A stretch of 64,000 bases of DNA from Propionicicella superfundia DSM 22317 (GTDB taxonomy: Bacteria > Actinomycetota > Actinomycetes > Propionibacteriales > Propionibacteriaceae): positions 279,290-343,289 of the forward strand of contig NZ_KE384021.1 of assembly GCF_000423465.1 (NCBI RefSeq). The letters are read 5' to 3'. Shown here in pieces: positions 1-7,011 of this stretch; the stretch's first letter is position 1; the number at the start of each line of letters is the position of its first letter. A program made the translations under genes and the position numbers. Below the pieces are notes generated by a model, which ran no database searches, was not told the DNA's origin, and saw only the letters and a program-made list of their open reading frames with translations.

Positions 1-873
1 TGCCAGAGCTGCGGCGGACGCACGCTGTTCACCGGCTCGTTCACCGCGGTCCGCTGCCCGTACTGCAACACCCCCATCCAGCGTGACGACGTGCAGGCGG
101 CGCGGACCCGGCTCAAGATCGACGGCATCCTGCCGTTCCAGGTGTCGGAGAAACGGGCCCGCGAAGAGATCGAGGCGTGGATCGGCGGTCGCTGGTTCGC
201 GCCGAACGAGTTCAAGAAGTACCGCGAGCTCGGGAGCTTCACGAGCATCTATCTGGCCTATTTCGACTACGACGCCGAGACTCGGACGCGCTACACCGGC
301 ATGCGGGGCGTCAACAGGTACGTCACGGTGCGCGACGGTGACCAGACCCGCACCGAGGTCCGGACCGACTGGTATCCGGCGGCGGGCGTCGTCGAGAACG
401 CCTTCGTCGACGTCACCGGCCTAGCCAACTCCGGTCTGGACGAGGCGAAGGTGCAGGAACTGGAGCCGTGGCCGATGGAACTGAACAGGGCGTACTCGCC
501 CGAGTTCGTCGCCGGGCATCTCAGCCGCACCTACGACGAGGACGCCAGGCAGGTGTTCGACTCGCGGGTGCGCGGCCGCATGGAGGGCGTGATCGAGGGC
601 ACCGTGCGTCAGGACATCGGCGGCGACCTCCAGCAGGTGCATTCGATGGACGTCTCGTGGCTGTCGCTCGCGTTCAGCCAGCTCGCGCTGCCGGTGTGGA
701 TGCTGACCGTCACGTACCGGGAGCGTCCGTTCCAGGTGTTCATCAACGGGGTCACCGGTGAGGTTCAGGGTCAGCGGCCCTGGTCGGCGGTGAAGATCGG
801 GTTCGCGATCGCCGCGGGCGTCCTCGTGATCGTCATCGTGTACGTCCTGTACCGCTACTTCGGCGGTTCCTGA
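1..873 (+). CDS. Zinc-ribbon protein with C-terminal membrane anchor (5' end outside window)
   Basis: The frame is open from the first base, so the true start lies upstream; 290 residues are visible. Two CxxC knuckles (CQSC at the very start, CPYC about 16 residues later) form a TFIIB/PriA-like zinc ribbon. A soluble middle region without motifs I recognise follows, then one hydrophobic segment at about visible residues 266-286 and a very short tail. Related actinobacterial proteins are commonly called TFIIB-type zinc-ribbon proteins and are sometimes mislabelled as primosomal helicase; no Walker or helicase motifs are present here. It is probably a membrane-tethered protein with its bulk on one side of the membrane. 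The function is unknown. Confidence 0.7.
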   Translation, partial: CQSCGGRTLFTGSFTAVRCPYCNTPIQRDDVQAARTRLKIDGILPFQVSEKRAREEIEAWIGGRWFAPNEFKKYRELGSFTSIYLAYFDYDAETRTRYTGMRGVNRYVTVRDGDQTRTEVRTDWYPAAGVVENAFVDVTGLANSGLDEAKVQELEPWPMELNRAYSPEFVAGHLSRTYDEDARQVFDSRVRGRMEGVIEGTVRQDIGGDLQQVHSMDVSWLSLAFSQLALPVWMLTVTYRERPFQVFINGVTGEVQGQRPWSAVKIGFAIAAGVLVIVIVYVLYRYFGGS

Positions 874-939
874 CGCGGCCGACCGTGGTGCGCGCTCGTC
901 GGCCCGTCTCACGTCTCGGAAGTGTGGTTCCGGGTCCTC

Positions 940-960
940 GTGCCTTGGCAAGGCGCTTTT
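940..960 (+). terminator. Small stem-loop with T-tract after the zinc-ribbon gene
   Basis: A 7-bp stem including one G-U pair (GTGCCTT at 940-946, AAGGCGC at 950-956) with a 3-nt loop is followed directly by TTTT. It lies 67 nt after the upstream stop and before the next promoter, which fits a simple intrinsic terminator. Confidence 0.45.
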
Positions 961-1001
961 CTGGTGCGCAGATCCGTCGAGCCCGCGTGTCCATCAATTC
1001 G

Positions 1002-1030
1002 TTGACAACGTGCTGTCGTCTTCCTAGGGT
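1002..1030 (+). promoter_or_regulatory. Strong sigma-A-type promoter of the peptide/ABC operon
   Basis: A perfect -35 hexamer TTGACA (1002-1007) is followed after exactly 17 nt by TAGGGT (1025-1030), a good actinobacterial -10. Transcription would start near 1037, giving a leader of about 43 nt before the small ORF. A perfect -35 element is rare elsewhere in this window. Confidence 0.7.
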
Positions 1031-1040
1031 TGGGCCCCAT

Positions 1041-1060
1041 GTCGCCTAGAAATAGGCGAT
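1041..1060 (+). promoter_or_regulatory. GAAA-tetraloop hairpin in the 5' leader
   Basis: TCGCCTA (1042-1048) and TAGGCGA (1053-1059) pair perfectly around a GAAA tetraloop; a G-U pair extends the stem to 8 bp. The hairpin lies just downstream of the predicted transcription start and ends 9 nt before the AGGAGG ribosome-binding site at 1070-1075. It could stabilise the mRNA 5' end or bind a regulator. There is no T-tract, so it is unlikely to be a terminator. Confidence 0.6.
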
Positions 1061-1079
1061 CTGACCCTCAGGAGGCACT

Positions 1080-1199
1080 GTGCGCAAGCTGCTGTCGTCG
1101 ACACCGACGGGTGTCGAGCGACTGATGACCGCTGACAAGGGCCGTGACGCGGGCCAGGCCGTCGAGGAGCGCATCCTTCACGATCGTGAGGATTGGTGA
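1080..1199 (+). CDS. 39-residue small protein or leader peptide ahead of the ABC genes
   Basis: A GTG start is preceded 4 nt upstream by a perfect AGGAGG and runs 39 codons to a TGA at 1197-1199, one base before the ATG of the ABC ATPase, so the two are probably translationally coupled. The peptide is hydrophilic, begins MRKLLSSTPTG and ends in HDREDW. It has no transmembrane segment, no cysteine and no obvious signal peptide. The strong promoter, hairpin leader and ideal ribosome-binding site argue for real translation. It could be a precursor of an exported peptide, a substrate or partner of the transporter, or a leader peptide controlling downstream translation. I do not recognise a family. 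Confidence 0.55.
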   Translation: MRKLLSSTPTGVERLMTADKGRDAGQAVEERILHDREDW

Positions 1200-1200
1200 G

Positions 1201-1809
1201 ATGCGTCTCGACGTGAGTTCTCTGACGTACATCTACAAGTCCTCCCGGCGGGGCTGCCGCGATGTGGGGTTCGCGGCCGAGGACGGCGAGATCGTCGCCC
1301 TCATCGGACCTTCGGGGTGCGGGAAGTCGACGGTGCTCGCGTGTGTCGCGGGCGTTCTCACCCCCGACGCGGGGACGGTCGAGGTGGTCGGAGGCGGCGA
1401 TGGCGCGTCGACCTTCCTGATGCTGCAGGCGGCCCCGCTGTTCGAGGGTCTGCGACTGTGGGAGAACGTCGCCCTCGGCTACGGCTATCCGGCCAGGCGC
1501 CACCGCGTGTCGGCCGTCGCGAGGCTGGCCGAGGTCGGGCTGGAGGAGTGCGCCGACGACAGGCCGTCGCACCTCTCGGTGGGCCAGCGTCAGCGCGGCG
1601 CGGTCGCGGTGGCGCTCGCGCAGCCCGGTCGGGTGCTGCTGTTCGACGAGCCGACCGGCAACCTGGACGACGACAACGCCCGGCGGGTGATGGACGGCCT
1701 GCGGTCCGCGGCCGGGACCGGTCGTGTGGTCGTGATGGCGACCCACGACCGCCGGGTGCTCGCCGAGGCCGACCGGGTCGTCGATCTTGCCGTGGCGGGT
1801 GCGGCATGA
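1201..1809 (+). CDS. ABC transporter ATP-binding protein, LolD/MacB type
   Basis: A 202-residue stand-alone nucleotide-binding domain. It shows Walker A (GPSGCGKST, residues about 35-43), a signature region reading LSVGQRQRGAVA (LSGGQ variant), Walker B with LLFDEPTGNLD and the switch histidine in ATHDR. The EPTGNLD form is typical of the FtsE/LolD/MacB group, which powers mechanotransmission rather than simple transport. The ATG at 1201 directly follows the small-ORF stop, and the gene end overlaps the permease start as ATGA, so the three are one operon. The likely role is peptide or lipid export, or self-protection at the membrane. The substrate is unknown. Confidence 0.85.
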   Translation: MRLDVSSLTYIYKSSRRGCRDVGFAAEDGEIVALIGPSGCGKSTVLACVAGVLTPDAGTVEVVGGGDGASTFLMLQAAPLFEGLRLWENVALGYGYPARRHRVSAVARLAEVGLEECADDRPSHLSVGQRQRGAVAVALAQPGRVLLFDEPTGNLDDDNARRVMDGLRSAAGTGRVVVMATHDRRVLAEADRVVDLAVAGAA

Positions 1810-3059
1810 GCAGCGAACGTCCGGACGCCCGTCGTGTTGCCGCCGGGCGATTCCCCGGGGTGACCGGGTGGCTGCGGCTCAGTCTGCGCCGCGGCTTCGC
1901 GTCCAGCCGTGCGGTGCTCGCGACCACGCTCGTCGGATCGCTCATCCTGACGGCGCTGGTGCTGCCGGCCGCGACCGCGGTGGCCGCTGTGAGAGCGCAG
2001 ACCGAAGGGTCGGCCGCGTCGCTCAACACCATCTCCATCTACGGTGACGGCGCGGCCGAGCAGCCGAGGCTCACCACGGCCCGGCGCACGGAGATCTCCG
2101 CCGTCGACGGGGTCGACGCCGTCACGTCCTTGGCCACCGCGTCGATCAGCGCGACCGAAGGCGAGCCGTGGCTCGGCCAGGTCCACGTCCTGCGCCCGAG
2201 CCTGTTGCCTCCGGGGATCGATGACGAAACGGCCGCCCGGGTGACCGCCAGGGCCGTGATCGCTCCGCGCGTCATCGAGGGGGTCGACCTGTCGAGGTAT
2301 GTCGGCACGTCGATGCCGGTCGAGTACACCCTGGGCACCGCCGAGAACACGGGCACCGGGGCCGAGACACAGGTGACGCTGCTGGCCGTCTACGACCCCG
2401 GCTGGACCGGCTACGGCCCGAACGCCATCCTCGGGTCCGAGGAGTTCGTCGTGTGGCTCCAGGCCCAGCGGTACCGGAAGTCCGTCGCCGAGATGCAGGA
2501 CGTCGAGGGTGCGCCCGGCGTCGTCGTGCATGTGTCCAGCGCGAAGCAGGTCGACACCGTGATGGCGCAGTTGCGGTCGATGGGGTTCGCCCCGTTCAAG
2601 GACAGCGACCAGATCGGGGACCTGCCCGGACTCCTGGCGATCTTCCCGTCTCTCATCGTCGTCGTCTCCGTGGGTCTGGGGCTCATGCTCTGCTTCCACG
2701 CCGTCTCGGCCGTGCGCAACGCCACGGCGCGGCGGACGCGCGAGTTCGCGCTGCTGCGGATGCGCGGCTACCGGGTGCGGGACGTCCGGGCCCTGATGGT
2801 CGCCGACATCGGGTTCGGAGCGGCGGTCGGCGCGCTCGTGGGCGCCGTGGCGGGGCTGCCGCTCGGGTGGTTGCTGGCGTTGCGTCTCACCCCCGAGGAA
2901 CTGCACCTCTCCTGGACGAGCGGCACCCTGGTCCTGGCGGCCGCCATCGGGGCCGGCACCGTCGTCGTCGTCACCGTCGTCGCGGCGGTGACCGCCGCGA
3001 TCACGACAGCGCGCCTGCTCCGCACCGATCCGTTCCTGCTCATCACCCGCGAGAACTGA
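1806..3059 (+). CDS. ABC transporter permease, FtsX/MacB type
   Basis: A 417-residue membrane protein with the FtsX/MacB layout. One N-terminal transmembrane helix (about residues 35-60) is followed by a large extracytoplasmic domain of about 220 residues, then three C-terminal helices (about 280-305, 335-360 and 378-403). The segment with RTREFALLRMRGY between helices 2 and 3 matches the cytoplasmic coupling loop of FtsX-like permeases. The start codon overlaps the stop of the ATPase gene. With one ATPase and one such permease the complex would be a homodimer of each. No peptidase or sensor-kinase genes are nearby, so the cargo is not indicated. Confidence 0.85.
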   Translation: MSSERPDARRVAAGRFPGVTGWLRLSLRRGFASSRAVLATTLVGSLILTALVLPAATAVAAVRAQTEGSAASLNTISIYGDGAAEQPRLTTARRTEISAVDGVDAVTSLATASISATEGEPWLGQVHVLRPSLLPPGIDDETAARVTARAVIAPRVIEGVDLSRYVGTSMPVEYTLGTAENTGTGAETQVTLLAVYDPGWTGYGPNAILGSEEFVVWLQAQRYRKSVAEMQDVEGAPGVVVHVSSAKQVDTVMAQLRSMGFAPFKDSDQIGDLPGLLAIFPSLIVVVSVGLGLMLCFHAVSAVRNATARRTREFALLRMRGYRVRDVRALMVADIGFGAAVGALVGAVAGLPLGWLLALRLTPEELHLSWTSGTLVLAAAIGAGTVVVVTVVAAVTAAITTARLLRTDPFLLITREN

Positions 3060-3064
3060 ACCCG

Positions 3065-3134
3065 GACGCGCCGAACGCTCCAGAACCCCCGGAATTCGGC
3101 TGGAATCCGGGGGTTCTGGAGCGTTCGGCGCGTC
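3065..3134. repeat. Convergent-gene palindrome, copy 1 (bidirectional terminator)
   Basis: Two perfectly complementary 29-nt arms (3065-3093 and 3106-3134) enclose a 12-nt loop. The arms contain CCGAACGCTCC and its complement. It sits between the permease (+) and SDR (-) stops. Related palindromes occur at 32286-32347 and 36765-36822, also between converging genes, with shared sequence CCGARCGCTCC and an inner CCGGA/TCCGG. It probably ends transcription from both sides. Confidence 0.8.
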
Positions 3135-3179
3135 GGGCGACGGCGACGGCGGGACGAACGGGTCGACCCGCCGGACGCG

Positions 3180-3935
3180 TCAGAGGCCCGCGCCGCGGGC
3201 CACGTGGTAGTTGGACGCCTGGGCGACCGGGCGGATGGTGACCAGGTCGAGGTTCACATGCGCGGGAAGGTTCAGGGAGTACGCCACGACGTCGGCGACG
3301 TCGCCGGCCGACAGGGGGTGACTGACTCCCTCATACACGGCGTCGGCGGCAGCCTTGTCGCCGCCGAGCCGTACGAGGGAGAACTCCTCGGTGTGCACCA
3401 TGCCCGGCGCGATCTCGATGACGCGGATCGGCTCGCCCAGCAACTCCAGCCGCAACGCCTGGGCGACCATGTGCTCGCCCGCCTTCGCCGCGTTGTACCC
3501 GGCGCCGCCGGTGTAGGCCGCCTGCGCGGCGGTCGAGGTGAGCAGCACGACGCTGCCCGATCCGTTGGCGCGGACGAGGGGCAGCAGCGCCTGCGTCACC
3601 CGCGTCGTCCCGAGGACGTTGAGGTCGTACATGCGCCGCCAGCCCTCCAGGTCGGCCTTTTCCACCGGATCGACCCCGAAGGCGCCGCCGGCGATGTTCA
3701 CGATCGCGTCGAGCGTCCCGCCGAAGAGGTCGGCGGCCTGCTGCGCGAGGGCCTCCACGTCGCCGGCCGACGTCACGTCGCACACCGCCGTGGCGCACCC
3801 GGTCTCGGCTGCCAGCTCCGCAAGGCGATCGGCGCGTCGCGCCGCGCCGAGGACCTGCCAGCCGGACGCCGCGAGGGCCGCGACGCTGGCCCGCCCGATT
3901 CCCGAAGAAGCGCCTGTGACTACCGCTGTTGTCAC
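3180..3935 (-). CDS. Short-chain dehydrogenase/reductase
   Basis: A 251-residue classical SDR. The cofactor-binding motif TGASSGIG lies at residues 8-15, the NIAGG motif (NNAG variant) follows at about 85, the catalytic Ser is in LLTSTAA and the YNAAK pair is near residues 155-159. It starts at GTG (3935) with GGAG 8 nt upstream inside the preceding gene, and only 3 nt separate it from the stop of the BlaI-like repressor, so the two are probably one transcript. The substrate cannot be read from sequence; related actinobacterial enzymes act on small alcohols or ketones. The ARR stretch after the second strand leaves NADP(H) plausible. Confidence 0.85.
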   Translation of the reverse strand: MTTAVVTGASSGIGRASVAALAASGWQVLGAARRADRLAELAAETGCATAVCDVTSAGDVEALAQQAADLFGGTLDAIVNIAGGAFGVDPVEKADLEGWRRMYDLNVLGTTRVTQALLPLVRANGSGSVVLLTSTAAQAAYTGGAGYNAAKAGEHMVAQALRLELLGEPIRVIEIAPGMVHTEEFSLVRLGGDKAAADAVYEGVSHPLSAGDVADVVAYSLNLPAHVNLDLVTIRPVAQASNYHVARGAGL

Positions 3936-3938
3936 GAT

Positions 3939-4343
3939 TCAGTCTCCATTCCTGTCCCCCGCCGGGGTGACTTCTGGCTGCGTGATGTGAGCCCATAACG
4001 GGGCGCACGGAGGGAGGGATTCGTCGCTCGACAACCGGGAGAAGAGTTCCTCCAGCAACTCGCGGCGCTGCCGCGGCCCGCCGGCGTGGATGGACTCCAA
4101 GATGTCGTCCACGACCATCTGCGCCCGCGTGCGCACCGGTGAGTACAGCCATGATCGGCCGTCCAACTCCCGTGTGACAACGTGTTTCTTCGACAGCCGG
4201 TCGAGGACTGTGAGGACGGTCGTGTAGGCGATGTCGCGCACCGCGGAGATCCGCGTGTGTACCTCGCGCACCGAGAGCGGCGTCGACGGATCCTCCCACA
4301 GGTGGTCCATCACCGCCTGCTCGAGCTCTCCCATCCGTGGCAT
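3939..4343 (-). CDS. BlaI/MecI/CopY-family transcriptional repressor
   Basis: A 134-residue winged-helix protein. The N-terminal half carries the BlaI/MecI signature (MGELEQAVMDHLWE, then SVREVHTRI and YTTVLTVLDRLSKK), and a C-terminal helical dimerisation arm follows. The ATG at 4343 is preferred because CATAGT lies 7 nt upstream on this strand, giving a leaderless start; an in-frame ATG at 4364 has no comparable signal. No BlaR1-type sensor protease is adjacent. The gene is divergent from cydABDC, with a dyad at 4371-4388 between them, so it probably controls itself and cytochrome bd. That regulatory role is inferred from position. Confidence 0.85.
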   Translation of the reverse strand: MPRMGELEQAVMDHLWEDPSTPLSVREVHTRISAVRDIAYTTVLTVLDRLSKKHVVTRELDGRSWLYSPVRTRAQMVVDDILESIHAGGPRQRRELLEELFSRLSSDESLPPCAPLWAHITQPEVTPAGDRNGD

Positions 4344-4370
4344 GTGACCCACTATGCCCTTCATTGCCCC

Positions 4371-4393
4371 ACTACGACACCGCGTAGTACTGT
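4371..4393 (+). promoter_or_regulatory. Putative BlaI-type operator over the cydA promoter
   Basis: ACTACG (4371-4376) and CGTAGT (4383-4388) form a perfect 6-bp dyad with a 6-nt spacer, resembling the TAC/GTA-rich dyads bound by BlaI/MecI proteins. TACTGT (4388-4393) lies 7 nt before the cydA ATG and looks like its -10 element, so a bound repressor would block RNA polymerase. On the other strand the dyad covers the expected -35 area of the repressor gene. Confidence 0.55.
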
Positions 4394-4400
4394 CCGCGGC

Positions 4401-5924
4401 ATGAACGCGGAGACGATTGCCCGTTGGCAATTCGGGATCACGACGGTCTATCACTACTTCTTCGTGCCGATGACGATCGCACTGTCCGCGCTCGTCGCCG
4501 TGCTGCAGACCATGTGGGTGAGGACCGGCGACCACAAGTACCTTCGGCTGACCAAGTTCTACGGGAAGCTGTTCCTCATCAACTTCGTCCTCGGTGTCGT
4601 GACCGGCATCGTGCAGGAGTTCCAGTTCGGCATGAACTGGAGCGAATACTCCCGGTTCGTCGGAGACATCTTCGGCGCACCGCTGGCGTTCGAGGCCCTC
4701 CTCGCCTTCTTCATGGAGTCGACCTTCATCGGCCTGTGGGTGTTCGGCTGGGATCGTCTCCCGAAGAAGATCCACCTGGCCACGATCTGGCTCGTGGCCG
4801 CCGGGACGATGATCAGCGCCGTCTTCATCCTCGCGGCGAACTCCTTCATGCAGAACCCGGTCGGGGCGACCTACAACCCGGTCACACAGCGTGCCGAGAT
4901 GACCGACTTCGGCGCCGTCCTCACCAATCCGGTGTTCCTGGCGACATTCCCGCACACGCTCGCCGCCGCCTACATGGTCGCCGGCGCCTTTGTCGCGGCC
5001 GTCGCGGGCTGGCACCTGGCCAAGCTGAGCAAGCAGGGCGACGCGGCCTCCGCCGAGGAGGTCTCGGCCCACCGGTTCGCGGCGAAGTTCGGCGCCTGGG
5101 TCCTCATCGCGGCCGGGCTGGCCACGATCGTGACCGGTGACATCCAGGGCAAGGTCATGACCGACGTCCAGCCCATGAAGATGGCGGCGGCCGAGGCCCT
5201 GTGGGAGACCGAGGGCGGCGGCAGCGACAACGCGTCCTTCTCGATCTTCACCGTCGGCACCCTCGACGGGTCGGAAGAGGTCTTCTCCATCAAGGTGCCG
5301 TACATCCTCAGCTTCCTCGCCACCGGCGACATCCACGGCAAGGTGGCCGGTGTCAACGACCTCGTGGCGCAGTACCGCGACTCCGGCTACATGAAGTCGG
5401 ACGATCCGAACTCGCTGGAGGCCAAGTACGCCGAGGCGCTCATCGCCTCCGGATACGACTACGCGCACTACCGCGGCACCGTCAACTACGTGCCCGACAT
5501 CGCAGTGACGTACTGGATGTTCCGGCTCATGATGGGCCTCGGCTTCCTGGCCATGGCGATCGGCGCCTGGCTGCTGTGGGTGCTCCGCAAGGGACGGCTC
5601 CCGAAGCCGGGCAAGGTCTGGACGGGGCTCATGATCGCCCTTCCGCTGCTGCCGCTGTTCGCGAACTCGGCCGGCTGGATCTTCACCGAGATGGGGCGTC
5701 AGCCCTGGATCGTGAACGGCGTCCTGACGACGGCGGCGGCCGTCTCGCCAGGAGTGTCGGCGGCAGAGGTGTGGATCTCGATGATCCTGTTCACCCTGGT
5801 CTACGGCGGTCTGGCCGTCGTCGAAGTGGGGTTGATGCTCAAGTACATCAAGCTGGGCCTGCCCGTCGTCGAAGAGCCGAAGGTGCTCACCGACGACGAC
5901 CAGCCCCTGACCTTCGCCTACTGA
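4401..5924 (+). CDS. cydA: Cytochrome bd quinol oxidase subunit I
   Basis: A 507-residue polytopic membrane protein that oxidises quinol and reduces oxygen to water. N-terminal ARWQFG and TTVYHYFFVP contain the conserved heme-ligand His (residue 18), and FTEMGRQPW near residue 433 is the CydA family motif. The loop between helices 6 and 7 is consistent with the short Q-loop class. There is no Shine-Dalgarno sequence; a -10-like TACTGT 7 nt upstream suggests a leaderless mRNA. It heads the cydABDC operon. High oxygen affinity fits low-oxygen respiration. Confidence 0.95.
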   Translation: MNAETIARWQFGITTVYHYFFVPMTIALSALVAVLQTMWVRTGDHKYLRLTKFYGKLFLINFVLGVVTGIVQEFQFGMNWSEYSRFVGDIFGAPLAFEALLAFFMESTFIGLWVFGWDRLPKKIHLATIWLVAAGTMISAVFILAANSFMQNPVGATYNPVTQRAEMTDFGAVLTNPVFLATFPHTLAAAYMVAGAFVAAVAGWHLAKLSKQGDAASAEEVSAHRFAAKFGAWVLIAAGLATIVTGDIQGKVMTDVQPMKMAAAEALWETEGGGSDNASFSIFTVGTLDGSEEVFSIKVPYILSFLATGDIHGKVAGVNDLVAQYRDSGYMKSDDPNSLEAKYAEALIASGYDYAHYRGTVNYVPDIAVTYWMFRLMMGLGFLAMAIGAWLLWVLRKGRLPKPGKVWTGLMIALPLLPLFANSAGWIFTEMGRQPWIVNGVLTTAAAVSPGVSAAEVWISMILFTLVYGGLAVVEVGLMLKYIKLGLPVVEEPKVLTDDDQPLTFAY

Positions 5925-5940
5925 GAGGGATGGTCGAGAA

Positions 5941-7011
5941 ATGATCGCCATGGTTGTGGACCCGTCTTGGCTGCAGGTCCTGTGGTACATCCTGATCGCG
6001 GTCCTGTGGATCGGGTTCCTCGTCCTCGAGGGCTTCGACTTCGGCGCCGCGATGCTGATCCCGATCCTGGGCAAGAACGAGAAGCAGCGGCGCGTGATCG
6101 TCAACACGATCGGCCCGGTGTGGGACGGGAACGAGGTGTGGCTGCTGACCGCCGGCGGCGCGACGTTCGCCGCCTTCCCCTCCTGGTATGCGACGTTGTT
6201 CAGCGGGGCGTACATACCGCTGTTCCTCGTGCTGATCGCGCTGATCCTGCGAGGCGTGTCCTTCGAGTACCGGGCGAAGCGTCCCGACACCCGGTGGCGC
6301 AACACCTTCGACTGGTTCGCCGCCGGCGGGTCGTTCGTGGCTCCGCTCGTGCTCGGCATCGCGTTCGGGAACTTCGTGATGGGAATGCCGGTCAACCTCG
6401 CCGAGAACGGTCTCACCCACGTCTACGTGGGCGGCCTGCTCGCGATGTTCCACCCGTTCGCGCTGCTGTTCGGCGTCGGCCTGGTCATCGTGTTCCTCTT
6501 CCACGGCGCGATCTTCCTGGCGTTGAAGACGCGTGACGAGGTGCACGATGCGGCCGTCGGCTTCGCGAAGAAGATCGGCCTCGTCGCGATCGTGGGCGGC
6601 GCCGTCCTGCTCGTGTGGCAGAACCTCGCCTACAGCACCGGCATCGTCGGCTGGCTGCTGCTCGTGGTCGCCGCGGCGGGCCTCGTGTTCGCCTGGCTGA
6701 TGATCCGCAACGGCAGGGACCTGCTGGCGTTCATCGGGACGGCGGTCGCGATCCTGGCCGTGGCGGTGGGCGTGTTCGTGCGGATGTACCCGGACCTGGG
6801 CTTCGACAACAGCCTGGTCCAGGACAACCCGCTCAACATCGTCACCGCGTCGGCCTCGCCGCTCACGCTGCAGATCATGTCCGTCGCGGCACTGATCTTC
6901 GTGCCGATCGTCCTGCTGTACACGGGGTGGTCCTACTACGTGTTCCGCCGGCGGCTCGGCACCCACCACATCCCCGACGACCACCCGGAGCCCGTCACGA
7001 CGTCGTCTTGA
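5941..7011 (+). CDS. cydB: Cytochrome bd quinol oxidase subunit II
   Basis: A 356-residue integral membrane subunit with about eight or nine helices. The N-terminal LWIGFLVLEGFDFGAAML and GPVWDGNEVWLL are hallmark CydB sequences. It pairs with CydA to form the bd oxidase. The gene lies 16 nt after cydA and its TGA overlaps the ATG of cydD (TGATG), indicating translational coupling through the operon. Confidence 0.95.
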   Translation: MIAMVVDPSWLQVLWYILIAVLWIGFLVLEGFDFGAAMLIPILGKNEKQRRVIVNTIGPVWDGNEVWLLTAGGATFAAFPSWYATLFSGAYIPLFLVLIALILRGVSFEYRAKRPDTRWRNTFDWFAAGGSFVAPLVLGIAFGNFVMGMPVNLAENGLTHVYVGGLLAMFHPFALLFGVGLVIVFLFHGAIFLALKTRDEVHDAAVGFAKKIGLVAIVGGAVLLVWQNLAYSTGIVGWLLLVVAAAGLVFAWLMIRNGRDLLAFIGTAVAILAVAVGVFVRMYPDLGFDNSLVQDNPLNIVTASASPLTLQIMSVAALIFVPIVLLYTGWSYYVFRRRLGTHHIPDDHPEPVTTSS

